13,291 nucleotides of DNA from RGEC01 sp964626685 (GTDB lineage Bacteria > Bacteroidota > Bacteroidia > NS11-12g > UBA955). Location of the stretch: contig CAZVJY010000031.1 of NCBI GenBank assembly GCA_964626685.1, forward strand, positions 1-13,291, given 5' to 3'. The number at the start of each line of letters is the position of its first letter. Position 1 is the first letter of the stretch. This document shows, piece by piece, positions 1-7,190 of this stretch. The position numbers and the translations under genes are program-made. The notes under the pieces were generated by a model that did no database searches, was not told the DNA's origin, and was given only the letters and a program-made list of their open reading frames with translations.

Positions 1-203
1 GTCTCCACCATTTCCAAAAACATCGCAGCAGGCCTCACCCATAGGGTTCCGGGCGGAACATCGGGAGTTTCGTATAAAGGTTTATACACAACCAGGCTTT
101 CCAGCGTTTCGCTGTGTAAAGCCATTCCCAGTACTTCGTATTCCTTGCCTTTGTAATGGCGGTAACGGCCAGGAGGAATAGTATCAGATAATAGCATTTT
201 CAT
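1..203 (-). CDS. DUF1653 domain protein (partial, 3' end outside window)
   Basis: The reverse strand encodes an N-terminal fragment with the hallmark order of the DUF1653 family: a PPGRYRHYKGKEYEVLG segment near residues 10-26, then a SETLESLVVYKPLY segment, and GTLWVRPAAMFLEMVE at the cut edge. DUF1653 proteins are small single-domain proteins, usually about 70-120 residues. No function has been established for them that I can assert. Three in-frame ATGs occur close together (ending at 209, 203 and 197). I chose 203 because a promoter-like CACATTTG box (211-218) lies 7 nt upstream, the spacing seen for other genes in this window; 209 is equally open in frame. The gene lies downstream of gap but is separated from it by a strong terminator, so it is probably transcribed on its own. 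The family call is confident; the start is uncertain. Confidence 0.8.
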   Translation of the reverse strand, partial: MKMLLSDTIPPGRYRHYKGKEYEVLGMALHSETLESLVVYKPLYETPDVPPGTLWVRPAAMFLEMVE

Positions 204-231
204 TGGCATGCAAATGTGGGGGTTAAACCAT

Positions 232-261
232 AAAAAAACCCCGGATTTCCGGGGTTTTTTT
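232..261 (-). terminator. Bidirectional intrinsic terminator after gap
   Basis: A perfect 14-bp inverted repeat (232-245 and 248-261) has a GC-rich core, CCCCGGA/TCCGGGG, flanked by seven A on one side and seven T on the other. It can therefore form a hairpin followed by a U-tract in both directions. It starts 18 bp beyond the gap stop codon and lies before the DUF1653 gene, so its main job is to end the gap transcript and insulate the next gene. Confidence 0.9.
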
Positions 262-278
262 AAATATTTATATTTAAT

Positions 279-1289
279 TCAGGAGATCAGTCCGGCGAAA
301 TGTTTAACGGTGCGCACCAGCTGGCTCACGTAGCTCATTTCGTTGTCGTACCAGCTCACCACTTTAATCAGCTGGCTATCGCCTACGGTTACCACTTTGG
401 TTTGCGTAGCATCAAACAATGAACCATAAGATATGCCGATGATGTCGGTGCTCACCAGTTCTTCCTCGGTATAGCCAAAGCTATCGTTGGCAGCCGCTTT
501 CATAGCAGCATTGATTTCAGCAGCGCTGGTTTTCTTTTCGCAGATAACGGTAAGTTCTGTTACAGAACCGGTGATGGTGGGAACACGCTGTGCGCCGCCA
601 TCCAGTTTACCGGCCAGTTCGGGTAGTACCAATCCAATGGCTTTGGCAGCACCGGTGCTGTTGGGAACAATATTCTGCGCAGCAGCCCTGGCGCGGCGCA
701 AATCGCCTTTGGGGTGCGGAGCATCCAGGGTATTCTGGTCGTTGGTGTAGGCGTGAATCGTGGTCATGCTGCCTGCCAAAATGGTATAATTATCGTTCAG
801 TACCTTGGCCATGGGAGCGAGACAATTGGTGGTACAGCTGGCACCGCTGATGATGGTTTCGCTGCCATCCAGAATATGGTGGTTTACATTGTAAACGACG
901 GTTTTCAGATCACCGGTGGCGGGTGCTGAGATTACCACACGTTTGGCACCTGCAGTGATGTGGGCCTCTGCTTTGGCTTTATCAGTGAAGAAACCGGTAC
1001 TTTCGATTACCACGTCTACACCATGAGCGCCCCATGGAATTTGGGCGGGGTCTTTCTGGGCATAGATTTTTACTTCTTCACCATTTACGATGATGCTATT
1101 TTCGGTATGAGATACAGTAGCGTTAAAACGGCCTTGGGCGCTGTCGTATTTCAGCAAATGTGCCAGTACCTCCGGGCTGGTGAGGTCGTTGATGGCAACC
1201 ACATCGATACCTTGCATGTTATAGATTTCGCGGAAAACCAGTCGGCCGATGCGGCCAAAGCCATTGATGGCTACTTTTACGGTACTCAT
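279..1289 (-). CDS. gap: Type I glyceraldehyde-3-phosphate dehydrogenase
   Basis: The enzyme oxidises and phosphorylates glyceraldehyde 3-phosphate to 1,3-bisphosphoglycerate in glycolysis (reversed in gluconeogenesis) in the cytoplasm. It has 336 residues, the normal length for the family. The N-terminal Rossmann motif is INGFGRIGR (8-16). Asp35 after the second strand favours NAD over NADP. The active-site signature is ASCTTNC with catalytic Cys152, and the partner His179 lies in TTIHAYT. The C-terminal WYDNEMSY segment is also intact. The start is supported by the canonical MSTVKVAINGFGRIGR beginning. The gene has its own promoter-like box 25 nt upstream and a strong terminator downstream, so it is probably monocistronic despite following the TonB receptor gene on the same strand. 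Nothing is missing or odd. Confidence 0.97.
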   Translation of the reverse strand: MSTVKVAINGFGRIGRLVFREIYNMQGIDVVAINDLTSPEVLAHLLKYDSAQGRFNATVSHTENSIIVNGEEVKIYAQKDPAQIPWGAHGVDVVIESTGFFTDKAKAEAHITAGAKRVVISAPATGDLKTVVYNVNHHILDGSETIISGASCTTNCLAPMAKVLNDNYTILAGSMTTIHAYTNDQNTLDAPHPKGDLRRARAAAQNIVPNSTGAAKAIGLVLPELAGKLDGGAQRVPTITGSVTELTVICEKKTSAAEINAAMKAAANDSFGYTEEELVSTDIIGISYGSLFDATQTKVVTVGDSQLIKVVSWYDNEMSYVSQLVRTVKHFAGLIS

Positions 1290-1314
1290 GTTTCTAGATT
1301 TTAGTTTGGTGCCG

Positions 1315-1322
1315 CAAAATTA
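1315..1322 (-). promoter_or_regulatory. Putative -7 box of the gap promoter
   Basis: On the reverse strand this reads TAATTTTG, a perfect match to the Bacteroidota sigma-ABfr -7 consensus TAnnTTTG. It lies 25 nt before the gap ATG. At the expected -33 distance only a weak TTTT run (near 1342-1345) is seen instead of TTTG. The box falls in the 75-bp gap between the TonB receptor stop and the gap start, which fits independent transcription of gap. Confidence 0.55.
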
Positions 1323-1364
1323 CCGCTTTTTAAGGGCTTTTAAAAATATACCTGTCAGCTTTAC

Positions 1365-3656
1365 TCAGCGAAGAGTCCATACGGCCTGCAACTGAAAGCT
1401 GCGGGGCGGACGCAGATCGCAGGGACGGCCGACATATTCGCGGTTCAGGAGGTTTGTGGCCTGGGCATTCAGTTTCCATCTGTCACTAAATTTGTAGGCC
1501 ACACGTGCATCAAAAATATGTGCCGAACCCAACCTGTCCATGGAACGCTGAATGCCGGTGATGAAAAATGATAAAATACCTTTGGTAAAAGCTCCGTCAA
1601 TATTGGTCATGCGGCTGTTATAACGGTAACTGAGTCCGAATTCCAGGTTTTTCCATCCGCACTGAATGTCTGCCCTGACAAGGTGTTGAAAACGGTATTT
1701 CATGAGGTTGTTGGTATCATTGCGGGTATTGATGAAGTTTAGCTGAAATCCGGCACTGTCTCTTGCATAAATGTAATCCGGATTGACGACACTTGGCCTG
1801 GTGTAGGTATATCCGCCAAGCAGCTGCCAGTGCGTGTTTCCAAGCTTGCCTTCGCCCATGGTTTCAAATTCAAACCCACTGACTTTCCCCACACCTGCAT
1901 TGATGCTTTTGAATCCTAATCCCAGGCCGGTATTGGGATCCCAGTTTCCGAATGAAAATTCCATCATATCCGTGAGCGTCATTTGAAATACGCTAACATC
2001 GGCAAACCCTTTGAAACCACCAATTTTATAGCCTTGTTTAATGCCAATTTCAGTATTCCTGCCTGATTCAGGCCTCAGGCCCGGATTGGAGTACACGGTC
2101 AGTGGGCCAACAGACGTTGTTACAAACAATTCGGCCATGCTGGGGAAACGAAAACCCTGACCGGCACTGGCGCGCAGAAAGGTGGCACGACCCGCAGCAT
2201 AATTTACCCCCGCCCTGAAAACCGGTTTGGTGTATACTGCATCATTGATAGCATACATCTCGTAACGACCGCCACCGGAAAGCTGCAGTCGTCCGCGCCT
2301 GTATTCTGTTTGAAAGAATGCCGCCCTGTTTTCTGCAGTTTGGTTGCCTCCAAATAGAGGTGAGTGGGTTTCGGCAAGCATACCCGCAGCCCCAAGTGTA
2401 ACATTGATGTGGCGGAATGCCCTGGTTAACCGGTACTCCATGTAAAGCATACTGCTGCCATTACTTTGGTCTGAACCTGCGTTGTTGGCAGTGGCATTAT
2501 TTTCCAGCACCAGGTATCGAGATTGAAATTTATGGGTAACCTTTTTTCGTTTCCATTCTGCAAACGGATCAATATGAAGCCGGAAACCTTTGTTAAAGTT
2601 GTAGCCTGAATCGAAGGTTTCATAACCCCGGGCATAGCTCTCCCAAAGCAGAAATGATCCGCTGTTGGATTGTTGAATGCCGGTATTGGCACCGTAATTC
2701 AATCCTTTGATTTTGGATGATGTGTGTTTGATCCGCAAACCCATGCGTGCCCGGTGATTAAATTCATTCCTTCGGTATCCCTGGTCATAAAGGGCATTCC
2801 ACTGGGCGGTAATGCCGGTATTGCCCATTCTTTGAGACCAGAAGCCGTTGGTGCCGTGTACACCTCGCCGGCTTGTATTCCAGCGCAGGCTGTCGCGTCG
2901 TGGAAAATCATAAAATCCGGCAAAACCCGTAACCCTTGCATTGGCCTGTTTCTCGGGTTCCGCACTGCGCAGGTTTACCACGCCATTTAGGGCACTGGAT
3001 CCATAAAGCACGCTGCCAGCACTTTTCACCACCTCAATAGAAGCCAGGTTTTCTACCGGCAAAAAACCAAACTGCACCTGTCCCGCATCCGGACTGATCA
3101 TGGGCAATTCATCCAGCGTGACCATTACGCGGCTACCTGCTCCGTAACTCCACCCGCTTCCGTTGCGGATATTGACCTGCCCGTCGCTTATGGTTACTCC
3201 TGGCATCTGATCAAGCGCAGTTGAAATATCTGAAGTTATTTTATTATTTATTAGATAAGGTTTTAGCATGGAAACACTCACTGAACTGCGGCTAAGGCGA
3301 GAAGGGGTTTTGTCTGTGCTGATGATGAATTCATCCATAAAAACAGTTTTGGCAAATAGGGTAATTTCCATTTGTTCTCCTGCTGCCAGGTCGCGCATCA
3401 GCAGGGTGTCAAGGGTAACATGTTTTTTTTCAGCTATGTGAATTCTGCGCACATCCTTTTCTACCACAATCCGATCTCCGGAAAATGAAAACGTGCGAAT
3501 CAAACCCATGCTGCTGTATGCACTGAATGAATCGGGCCTTATACTGCTTCCATCTTCCGATTTAATGGTAATGACAACCTGCGCGTGCACTTGACCACAA
3601 AAGCAGCCAATCAAAAGCAGCATGAAGCATTTTTCAAAGAGATATTTTGTGTACAT
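1365..3656 (-). CDS. TonB-dependent outer-membrane receptor
   Basis: This is an outer-membrane beta-barrel receptor that imports a ligand, such as a siderophore, vitamin or other metal complex, using TonB energy; the substrate cannot be read from sequence. From the chosen start it has 763 residues. A signal peptide (1-25, hydrophobic FMLLLIGCF core, cleavage after VHA) is followed by a short beta-rich N-terminal region to about 110. The plug domain spans roughly 115-232 and includes LDQMPGVTISDG, VMVTLDELPM, the VENLASIEVVKSAGSVLYGSSALNGVVNL stretch typical of plugs and, after it, the barrel. The end has the family-typical ATNLLNREYVGRP and PPRSFQLQAVW motifs. The open frame extends upstream to 3824, but that extension (56 residues, basic) would bury the signal peptide and overlap the divergent gene, so I start at the ATG ending at 3656. 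The stop is 75 bp before gap. A lipobox-like LIGC inside the signal is probably accidental. Confidence 0.9.
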   Translation of the reverse strand: MYTKYLFEKCFMLLLIGCFCGQVHAQVVITIKSEDGSSIRPDSFSAYSSMGLIRTFSFSGDRIVVEKDVRRIHIAEKKHVTLDTLLMRDLAAGEQMEITLFAKTVFMDEFIISTDKTPSRLSRSSVSVSMLKPYLINNKITSDISTALDQMPGVTISDGQVNIRNGSGWSYGAGSRVMVTLDELPMISPDAGQVQFGFLPVENLASIEVVKSAGSVLYGSSALNGVVNLRSAEPEKQANARVTGFAGFYDFPRRDSLRWNTSRRGVHGTNGFWSQRMGNTGITAQWNALYDQGYRRNEFNHRARMGLRIKHTSSKIKGLNYGANTGIQQSNSGSFLLWESYARGYETFDSGYNFNKGFRLHIDPFAEWKRKKVTHKFQSRYLVLENNATANNAGSDQSNGSSMLYMEYRLTRAFRHINVTLGAAGMLAETHSPLFGGNQTAENRAAFFQTEYRRGRLQLSGGGRYEMYAINDAVYTKPVFRAGVNYAAGRATFLRASAGQGFRFPSMAELFVTTSVGPLTVYSNPGLRPESGRNTEIGIKQGYKIGGFKGFADVSVFQMTLTDMMEFSFGNWDPNTGLGLGFKSINAGVGKVSGFEFETMGEGKLGNTHWQLLGGYTYTRPSVVNPDYIYARDSAGFQLNFINTRNDTNNLMKYRFQHLVRADIQCGWKNLEFGLSYRYNSRMTNIDGAFTKGILSFFITGIQRSMDRLGSAHIFDARVAYKFSDRWKLNAQATNLLNREYVGRPCDLRPPRSFQLQAVWTLR

Positions 3657-3665
3657 TCGTGCAAT

Positions 3666-3673
3666 CAACTTTG
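3666..3673 (+). promoter_or_regulatory. Possible -7 box for the T9SS protein gene
   Basis: CAACTTTG differs from the Bacteroidota -7 consensus TAnnTTTG at one base. It is preceded by a TTTG (3646-3649) with a 16-nt spacer, close to the usual -33 spacing, and followed 8 nt later by the chosen ATG at 3682. It falls in the 25-bp gap between two divergent start codons. Confidence 0.35.
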
Positions 3674-3681
3674 CAATGATA
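3674..3681 (-). promoter_or_regulatory. Possible -7 box for the TonB receptor gene
   Basis: On the reverse strand this reads TATCATTG, one mismatch from TAnnTTTG, 17 nt before the receptor ATG. It is directly adjacent to the forward-strand candidate box, so the two -7 elements would be back to back. No TTTG is seen at the -33 position. The call is weak. Confidence 0.25.
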
Positions 3682-4386
3682 ATGGTTAAAAATTTCTTTT
3701 TTGCAACGGCCTTTCTTTTGGCTGCTTCTCTTTCAGGGCAAACCTGCATTCCGGACAAAAGCCTCACAAAATCTGGATTTCTTCCGGCTGTTTTACCACC
3801 GGCAGAAGTAAACATAGCATACAATCAGGGTATATCTGTATTAACTTTCCGAGACACGCATACCCTGGTTCTGGGGGCGAAAGTTCCGGTAAAAATAGAT
3901 TCCATCAAGGTTCTTCGTATCAGTGGACTTCCTGCAGGAATTAACTTTAAATGCCAGCACCCACGCTGTGTGTTTTTGTGGGATACTGTTCGCTGCATTA
4001 GTTTTTACGGAACAGCGTCACAGGCAGGTTCGTATCCGTTGAAGATTCATGTGCGTGCATTTGCCAAAGTTGGCGGTTTTACCCCAACCACGCAGAACGA
4101 TTCAATCAGTTCCTACACCTTGGAAGTAGTTAATAGCACAGCCTCAGTTTGGCAGCCTGTTTCTTCCTCTTTCAGCGTATCACCCAATCCGGCCAATGAT
4201 ATTATTGATATTGATGACAGCCACTCCAATGCGGCTTGGTTTGTAACAGATCTTTCCGGCAGAAAAGCAGCATTTAATGTAATTGAAAGGACATCCAACC
4301 GGGTGCGTATTTCGATAGCGGCATTGAAATCCGGGGTTTATATCGTTACCGACGGTCAAAGGAAAACCAAACTGCTCGTTCCTTAA
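3682..4386 (+). CDS. Secreted protein with T9SS type A C-terminal sorting domain
   Basis: This is a 234-residue exported protein. Residues 1-20 (MVKNFFFATAFLLAASLSGQ) form a signal peptide for Sec export. The middle (about 35-150) contains a beta-rich domain of a type common in Bacteroidota surface proteins, with the pattern SGLPAGINFKC, a second Cys in HPRC, a third in VRC, then GTASQAGSYPLKIHV; the Cys residues are at 91, 96 and 105. The C-terminus (about 163-234) is a T9SS type A sorting domain: SFSVSPNPANDIIDI, DLSGRKA, and ALKSGVYIV...TKLLVP. It should be carried across the outer membrane by the Por secretion system and then anchored or released. The ligand or enzymatic activity is unknown. 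The open frame begins at 3622, but the upstream ATGs would put a basic stretch before the signal peptide; 3676 is the closest alternative start. The next gene begins 4 bp after the stop. Confidence 0.85.
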   Translation: MVKNFFFATAFLLAASLSGQTCIPDKSLTKSGFLPAVLPPAEVNIAYNQGISVLTFRDTHTLVLGAKVPVKIDSIKVLRISGLPAGINFKCQHPRCVFLWDTVRCISFYGTASQAGSYPLKIHVRAFAKVGGFTPTTQNDSISSYTLEVVNSTASVWQPVSSSFSVSPNPANDIIDIDDSHSNAAWFVTDLSGRKAAFNVIERTSNRVRISIAALKSGVYIVTDGQRKTKLLVP

Positions 4387-4390
4387 GGGC

Positions 4391-4819
4391 ATGGAACCAT
4401 TCATCATTTCTATCCCCCGTACCAAGGCAGAATTGCCACAAATGATTGTTGCAGGTTTTCTGTGCTTTGTTGTGTGGTCAATTCACTATGCTATTTTTGG
4501 TGTTTTAGGAGGTTTTGTTTCTTTGATTATAGCTATATCAATCGTTGGATTTCTGTATTTCAAACTCAGGGGTGATTATTTTGTGAAAGTTGATGATCAG
4601 GGAATTTCCTGGAGGCAAAGCATCGTTTCACGGTACATATTCATTCCGTGGAATTTTATGTTGAGGGTGGATTACCTTGTATACGAAATTAACTTTCAGA
4701 TAAAAGAAAGCCGTCAGGTAGTAAGTTTTGCCACCAGCGGACTGGAAGAGGAACAGACCGAAGCGCTTAAACGGTATATTTCGGATACGGTCAAACGGAT
4801 CAAGGAATCTCAGCCTTAA
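4391..4819 (+). CDS. Small inner-membrane protein with PH-like cytoplasmic tail
   Basis: The product has 142 residues. Two closely spaced hydrophobic segments (about 18-36 and 38-57) form a membrane hairpin, with both ends probably cytoplasmic. They are followed by a soluble tail whose order, GDYFVKVDDQGISWRQ, YIFIPWNFM and a closing amphipathic helix near 118-138, resembles the bacterial PH-like proteins that carry a strand-rich domain after a membrane hairpin. I do not recognise a named family and assign no function. The gene starts 4 bp after the T9SS protein stop and ends 16 bp before tyrS, so it is probably co-transcribed with at least the upstream gene. No Shine-Dalgarno sequence is seen; translation may depend on coupling to the upstream stop. 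That the ORF is a real gene is well supported by its spacing and coherent topology. Confidence 0.75.
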   Translation: MEPFIISIPRTKAELPQMIVAGFLCFVVWSIHYAIFGVLGGFVSLIIAISIVGFLYFKLRGDYFVKVDDQGISWRQSIVSRYIFIPWNFMLRVDYLVYEINFQIKESRQVVSFATSGLEEEQTEALKRYISDTVKRIKESQP

Positions 4820-4823
4820 ATTG

Positions 4824-4831
4824 TATTTTCG
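4824..4831 (+). promoter_or_regulatory. Possible -7 box for tyrS
   Basis: TATTTTCG is one mismatch from TAnnTTTG and sits 4 nt before the tyrS ATG at 4836, in the 16-bp gap after the membrane-protein stop. If used, it would give tyrS a leaderless transcript independent of the two upstream genes. An alternative start at 4845 would leave 13 nt. Confidence 0.35.
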
Positions 4832-4835
4832 CGGC

Positions 4836-6134
4836 ATGTCTTTCATGCCCCACTTCGATTTTGTGGAAGAGCTGCGCTGGCGCGGTTTATTGCACGACAC
4901 CATGCCGGGCACACAGGAATTGCTGAACAGTGAGCAGGTTTCCGGATACTGCGGATTCGATCCTACTGCTGATTCATTGCATATTGGAAATCTGGTGCCA
5001 ATTACTTTGTTGATACTCCTTCAAAAGGCCGGTCACAAGCCCATCGCACTGGTGGGCGGAGCTACGGGCATGGTAGGAGACCCCAGCGGTAAAAGCGATG
5101 AAAGAAAACTCCTTGATGTGGCGCAGATTGAACATAACCTGAACTGCCAGAAACAGCAATTGATGAAGTTTCTGGATTTTGAAACAGGGGATAACCGCGC
5201 TGAGATGGTTAACAACTATGAGTGGTTCGCCCAATTTGGCTTCCTTGAATTTATCAGGGATGTGGGCAAACATATAACCGTCAATTACATGATGGGCAAA
5301 GACAGTGTTAAAAACCGACTTGAGGGTGGTGGCATGTCTTTCACGGAGTTTTCCTACCAACTGGTGCAGGGCTATGATTTTTACCATTTGTTTACCCAAA
5401 AAGGTTGTAAATTACAATTAGGCGGAAGTGATCAATGGGGAAATATAACCACCGGCACTGAGCTGATTCGACGCAAAACCGGGGGAGAGGCCTTCGCTAT
5501 AACAGCGCCGCTGATTACAAAAAGCGATGGTACTAAGTTTGGAAAAAGTGAAGGTGGCAATGTTTGGCTCGACAGAAAGAAAACGTCACCGTATCGCTTT
5601 TACCAGTTTTGGCTGAATGTAGCCGATGAAGATGCCATTAGGTTCATTAAAATATATTCACTAAAAAGCAGGGTTGAGATAGAATCGCTCATTGCTGAAC
5701 ATACGGGACAGGAGCATCTGCGAATCCTTCAAAAAGCACTCGCCGAGGAAATGACCGAGCGGGTTCATTCTACCGAAGATCTTGCACTTTCCATAAAGGC
5801 AACCCATGTATTTTTCGGAGGTGGAACCCGTGAAGATTTGCTGGCGCTGGATAGCGAAACCCTGAGCAGCAGCCTGGAAGGAATGGAGAAATTTATTATA
5901 GATTCATCTTTGTTGTCAAATGGAGTTCCGGTGCTGGATTTACTGGCTCAGCATACAAGTATATTCCCCAGCAAAGGTGAAGCCCGAAAGATGATGCAAG
6001 CACAGGCGGTTTCTGTCAATAAAGAAAAATACACAGACATTAATGGTTCCATAGACAGTAGCATTTTGCTGCATGGTAAGTACCTGCTGATACAGAAGGG
6101 TAAGAAAAACTACTTTGTTGTTGAAATCGGTTAA
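4836..6134 (+). CDS. tyrS: Tyrosyl-tRNA synthetase
   Basis: This cytoplasmic class I aminoacyl-tRNA synthetase charges tRNA-Tyr with tyrosine using ATP. It has 432 residues from the chosen start, the usual length of the long bacterial TyrRS. The tyrosine pocket and ATP site are intact: GFDPTADSLHIGN carries the HIGH-type motif (HIGN, 49-52), VGGATGMVGDPSGKS lies at 73-87, QLGGSDQWGN at 194-203 binds tyrosine, and the KMSKS loop is KFGKS (234-238). The C-terminal 65 or so residues form an S4-like RNA-binding domain (PSKGEARKMMQAQAVSVN), which binds tRNA. The frame is open back to 4728, but that extension overlaps the previous gene and lacks family homology, so the start is MSFMPHFDFVEELRWRG; the ATG at 4845 is an alternative. 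The gene faces the Wzz-like gene, with only 15 bp between their stops. Confidence 0.96.
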   Translation: MSFMPHFDFVEELRWRGLLHDTMPGTQELLNSEQVSGYCGFDPTADSLHIGNLVPITLLILLQKAGHKPIALVGGATGMVGDPSGKSDERKLLDVAQIEHNLNCQKQQLMKFLDFETGDNRAEMVNNYEWFAQFGFLEFIRDVGKHITVNYMMGKDSVKNRLEGGGMSFTEFSYQLVQGYDFYHLFTQKGCKLQLGGSDQWGNITTGTELIRRKTGGEAFAITAPLITKSDGTKFGKSEGGNVWLDRKKTSPYRFYQFWLNVADEDAIRFIKIYSLKSRVEIESLIAEHTGQEHLRILQKALAEEMTERVHSTEDLALSIKATHVFFGGGTREDLLALDSETLSSSLEGMEKFIIDSSLLSNGVPVLDLLAQHTSIFPSKGEARKMMQAQAVSVNKEKYTDINGSIDSSILLHGKYLLIQKGKKNYFVVEIG

Positions 6135-6140
6135 ACCGAT
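6126..6140. repeat. 15-bp palindrome over the tyrS stop codon
   Basis: ATCGGTT, one central base, then AACCGAT form a perfect palindrome that includes the tyrS TAA (6132-6134) and extends into the 15-bp convergent gap before the Wzz-like gene's stop. As RNA it could form a short 5-bp stem with a 5-nt loop on either strand. No T-tract follows, so it is at best a weak terminator, and it may be chance. Confidence 0.4.
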
Positions 6141-6149
6141 CACTTGCCT

Positions 6150-7190
6150 TTATGCATTCATTTTTCTGAATTCCTGTTTCTGTTTTACCAAAAACTCTTT
6201 GGCCAGATGAAAGCCGATTACAAGGGCTGCACCAAACAACAGGCCAACAAAACCAAAGATGGCGCCTTTTTTATAGGGTTTGGGATAGGTTGCCTCCAAA
6301 GGAAACCGAATGTCATCTACCACGGCAATAAAAGGACGTTTTTTCTCCAGTTCCATTTTTGCGGCATTTAGTGCGGCAAGACTCTCGCCGTATTGTGCAT
6401 TTAACATGGTAATATCACGCTGAAGCTGTGTTTGGGGCACGCTTGCCCTGCGCATAACCGTACCAAAACCTTGGTCCTGCATTGATGCCGAGGTGTATTC
6501 TTTTCCTTGAAGTGCTGCGAGCAATGAGTCTCTCCGCCTTATGGTGGCTTTGATGATCATATTAGCCCTGTCCATCCGCTTATCGATATAAAAATCAGAA
6601 ATCGTATGCAGGTGAAGCTCCAGAAATCTTTTACAGAAGAACGCATCTGCATAGGAAAAAGTCATGGTAAGCAGTCCGGATTCTTTGGAAGTAGCTTTAA
6701 ATGTACTTTTTATTCCATTGCTGTATGATCGCAACATCTCATCCTTGGAGGCATTGTCGCCAATCTGGTAACCTGAAGTAAACCATGCTGGGTTTGTTGA
6801 ATCAATCCCCTGTTTTTTTAACAGGTGGTTGATTAACGGCATGTTTTTTCCATTGTCTGGTGTATTTCTAAGCAATGTATATTCGATCAGCAGGTTACTG
6901 AAAGCCAAGTCATTCATGATGGCTTTATTGCTGGGAGGAGATTGTCCGGTAATGGCTGCCATAAGCGGATTAGACACAGGGGAACCATTCAGGATTTCAT
7001 CTTCAAGCATGTAAGTAATTTGTGCCGTGAAGTAAGGTGAGTTTTTATTCTCATTGTACCAATAATAAACACCAAGGGCCAGTGACAATATCACCGGCAC
7101 ATACCACATTTTCAGCAGTTTACGCCAGTATGGCCTAATCAGCTCAAAATAAATGAAAATATTGGAGTGTTGTTTTGCCGGTGCGTTCAT
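6150..7190 (-). CDS. Wzz-like polysaccharide co-polymerase / chain-length protein
   Basis: This is an inner-membrane protein of the polysaccharide co-polymerase type, which sets chain length or couples polymerisation to export of a surface polysaccharide. It has 346 residues with the classic two-helix layout. A short cytoplasmic N-terminus ends in a first membrane segment (about 29-45), a long periplasmic region contains a helical, coiled-coil-prone part near 205-285, and a second membrane segment lies at about 308-330. The segment FPLEATYPKPYKKG just before it is the proline-rich motif typical of the family. The C-terminus is a short basic tail, with no Walker-type tyrosine kinase domain, so any partner kinase must be encoded elsewhere. 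The start overlaps the stop of the SLBB gene by one base (TAATG), which implies translational coupling. It is the last gene of the rfbA-SLBB-Wzz unit. Confidence 0.82.
   Translation of the reverse strand: MNAPAKQHSNIFIYFELIRPYWRKLLKMWYVPVILSLALGVYYWYNENKNSPYFTAQITYMLEDEILNGSPVSNPLMAAITGQSPPSNKAIMNDLAFSNLLIEYTLLRNTPDNGKNMPLINHLLKKQGIDSTNPAWFTSGYQIGDNASKDEMLRSYSNGIKSTFKATSKESGLLTMTFSYADAFFCKRFLELHLHTISDFYIDKRMDRANMIIKATIRRRDSLLAALQGKEYTSASMQDQGFGTVMRRASVPQTQLQRDITMLNAQYGESLAALNAAKMELEKKRPFIAVVDDIRFPLEATYPKPYKKGAIFGFVGLLFGAALVIGFHLAKEFLVKQKQEFRKMNA

Noticed and set aside
960..1304. Plus-strand open frame antisense to the start of gap
   Set aside because: It lies opposite the conserved Rossmann part of gap and would overlap its promoter. 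The translation looks like reverse-complement noise.
1327..1346. A/T-only inverted repeat between the TonB receptor and gap
   Set aside because: The arms TTTTTAA/TTAAAAA contain no G or C and fall inside the gap promoter spacer. They are too weak to count as a terminator.
3657..3824. N-terminal extension of the TonB receptor frame
   Set aside because: It would place a basic, non-hydrophobic 56-residue stretch before a clear signal peptide and overlap the divergent T9SS gene's start.
4728..4835. N-terminal extension of the tyrS frame
   Set aside because: It overlaps the end of the 142-residue membrane-protein gene and encodes basic sequence unrelated to TyrRS.
4974..5399. Minus-strand open frame (141 codons) inside tyrS
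   Set aside because: It is opposite the HIGH-motif half of tyrS, has no recognisable domain, and has no plausible upstream signal.
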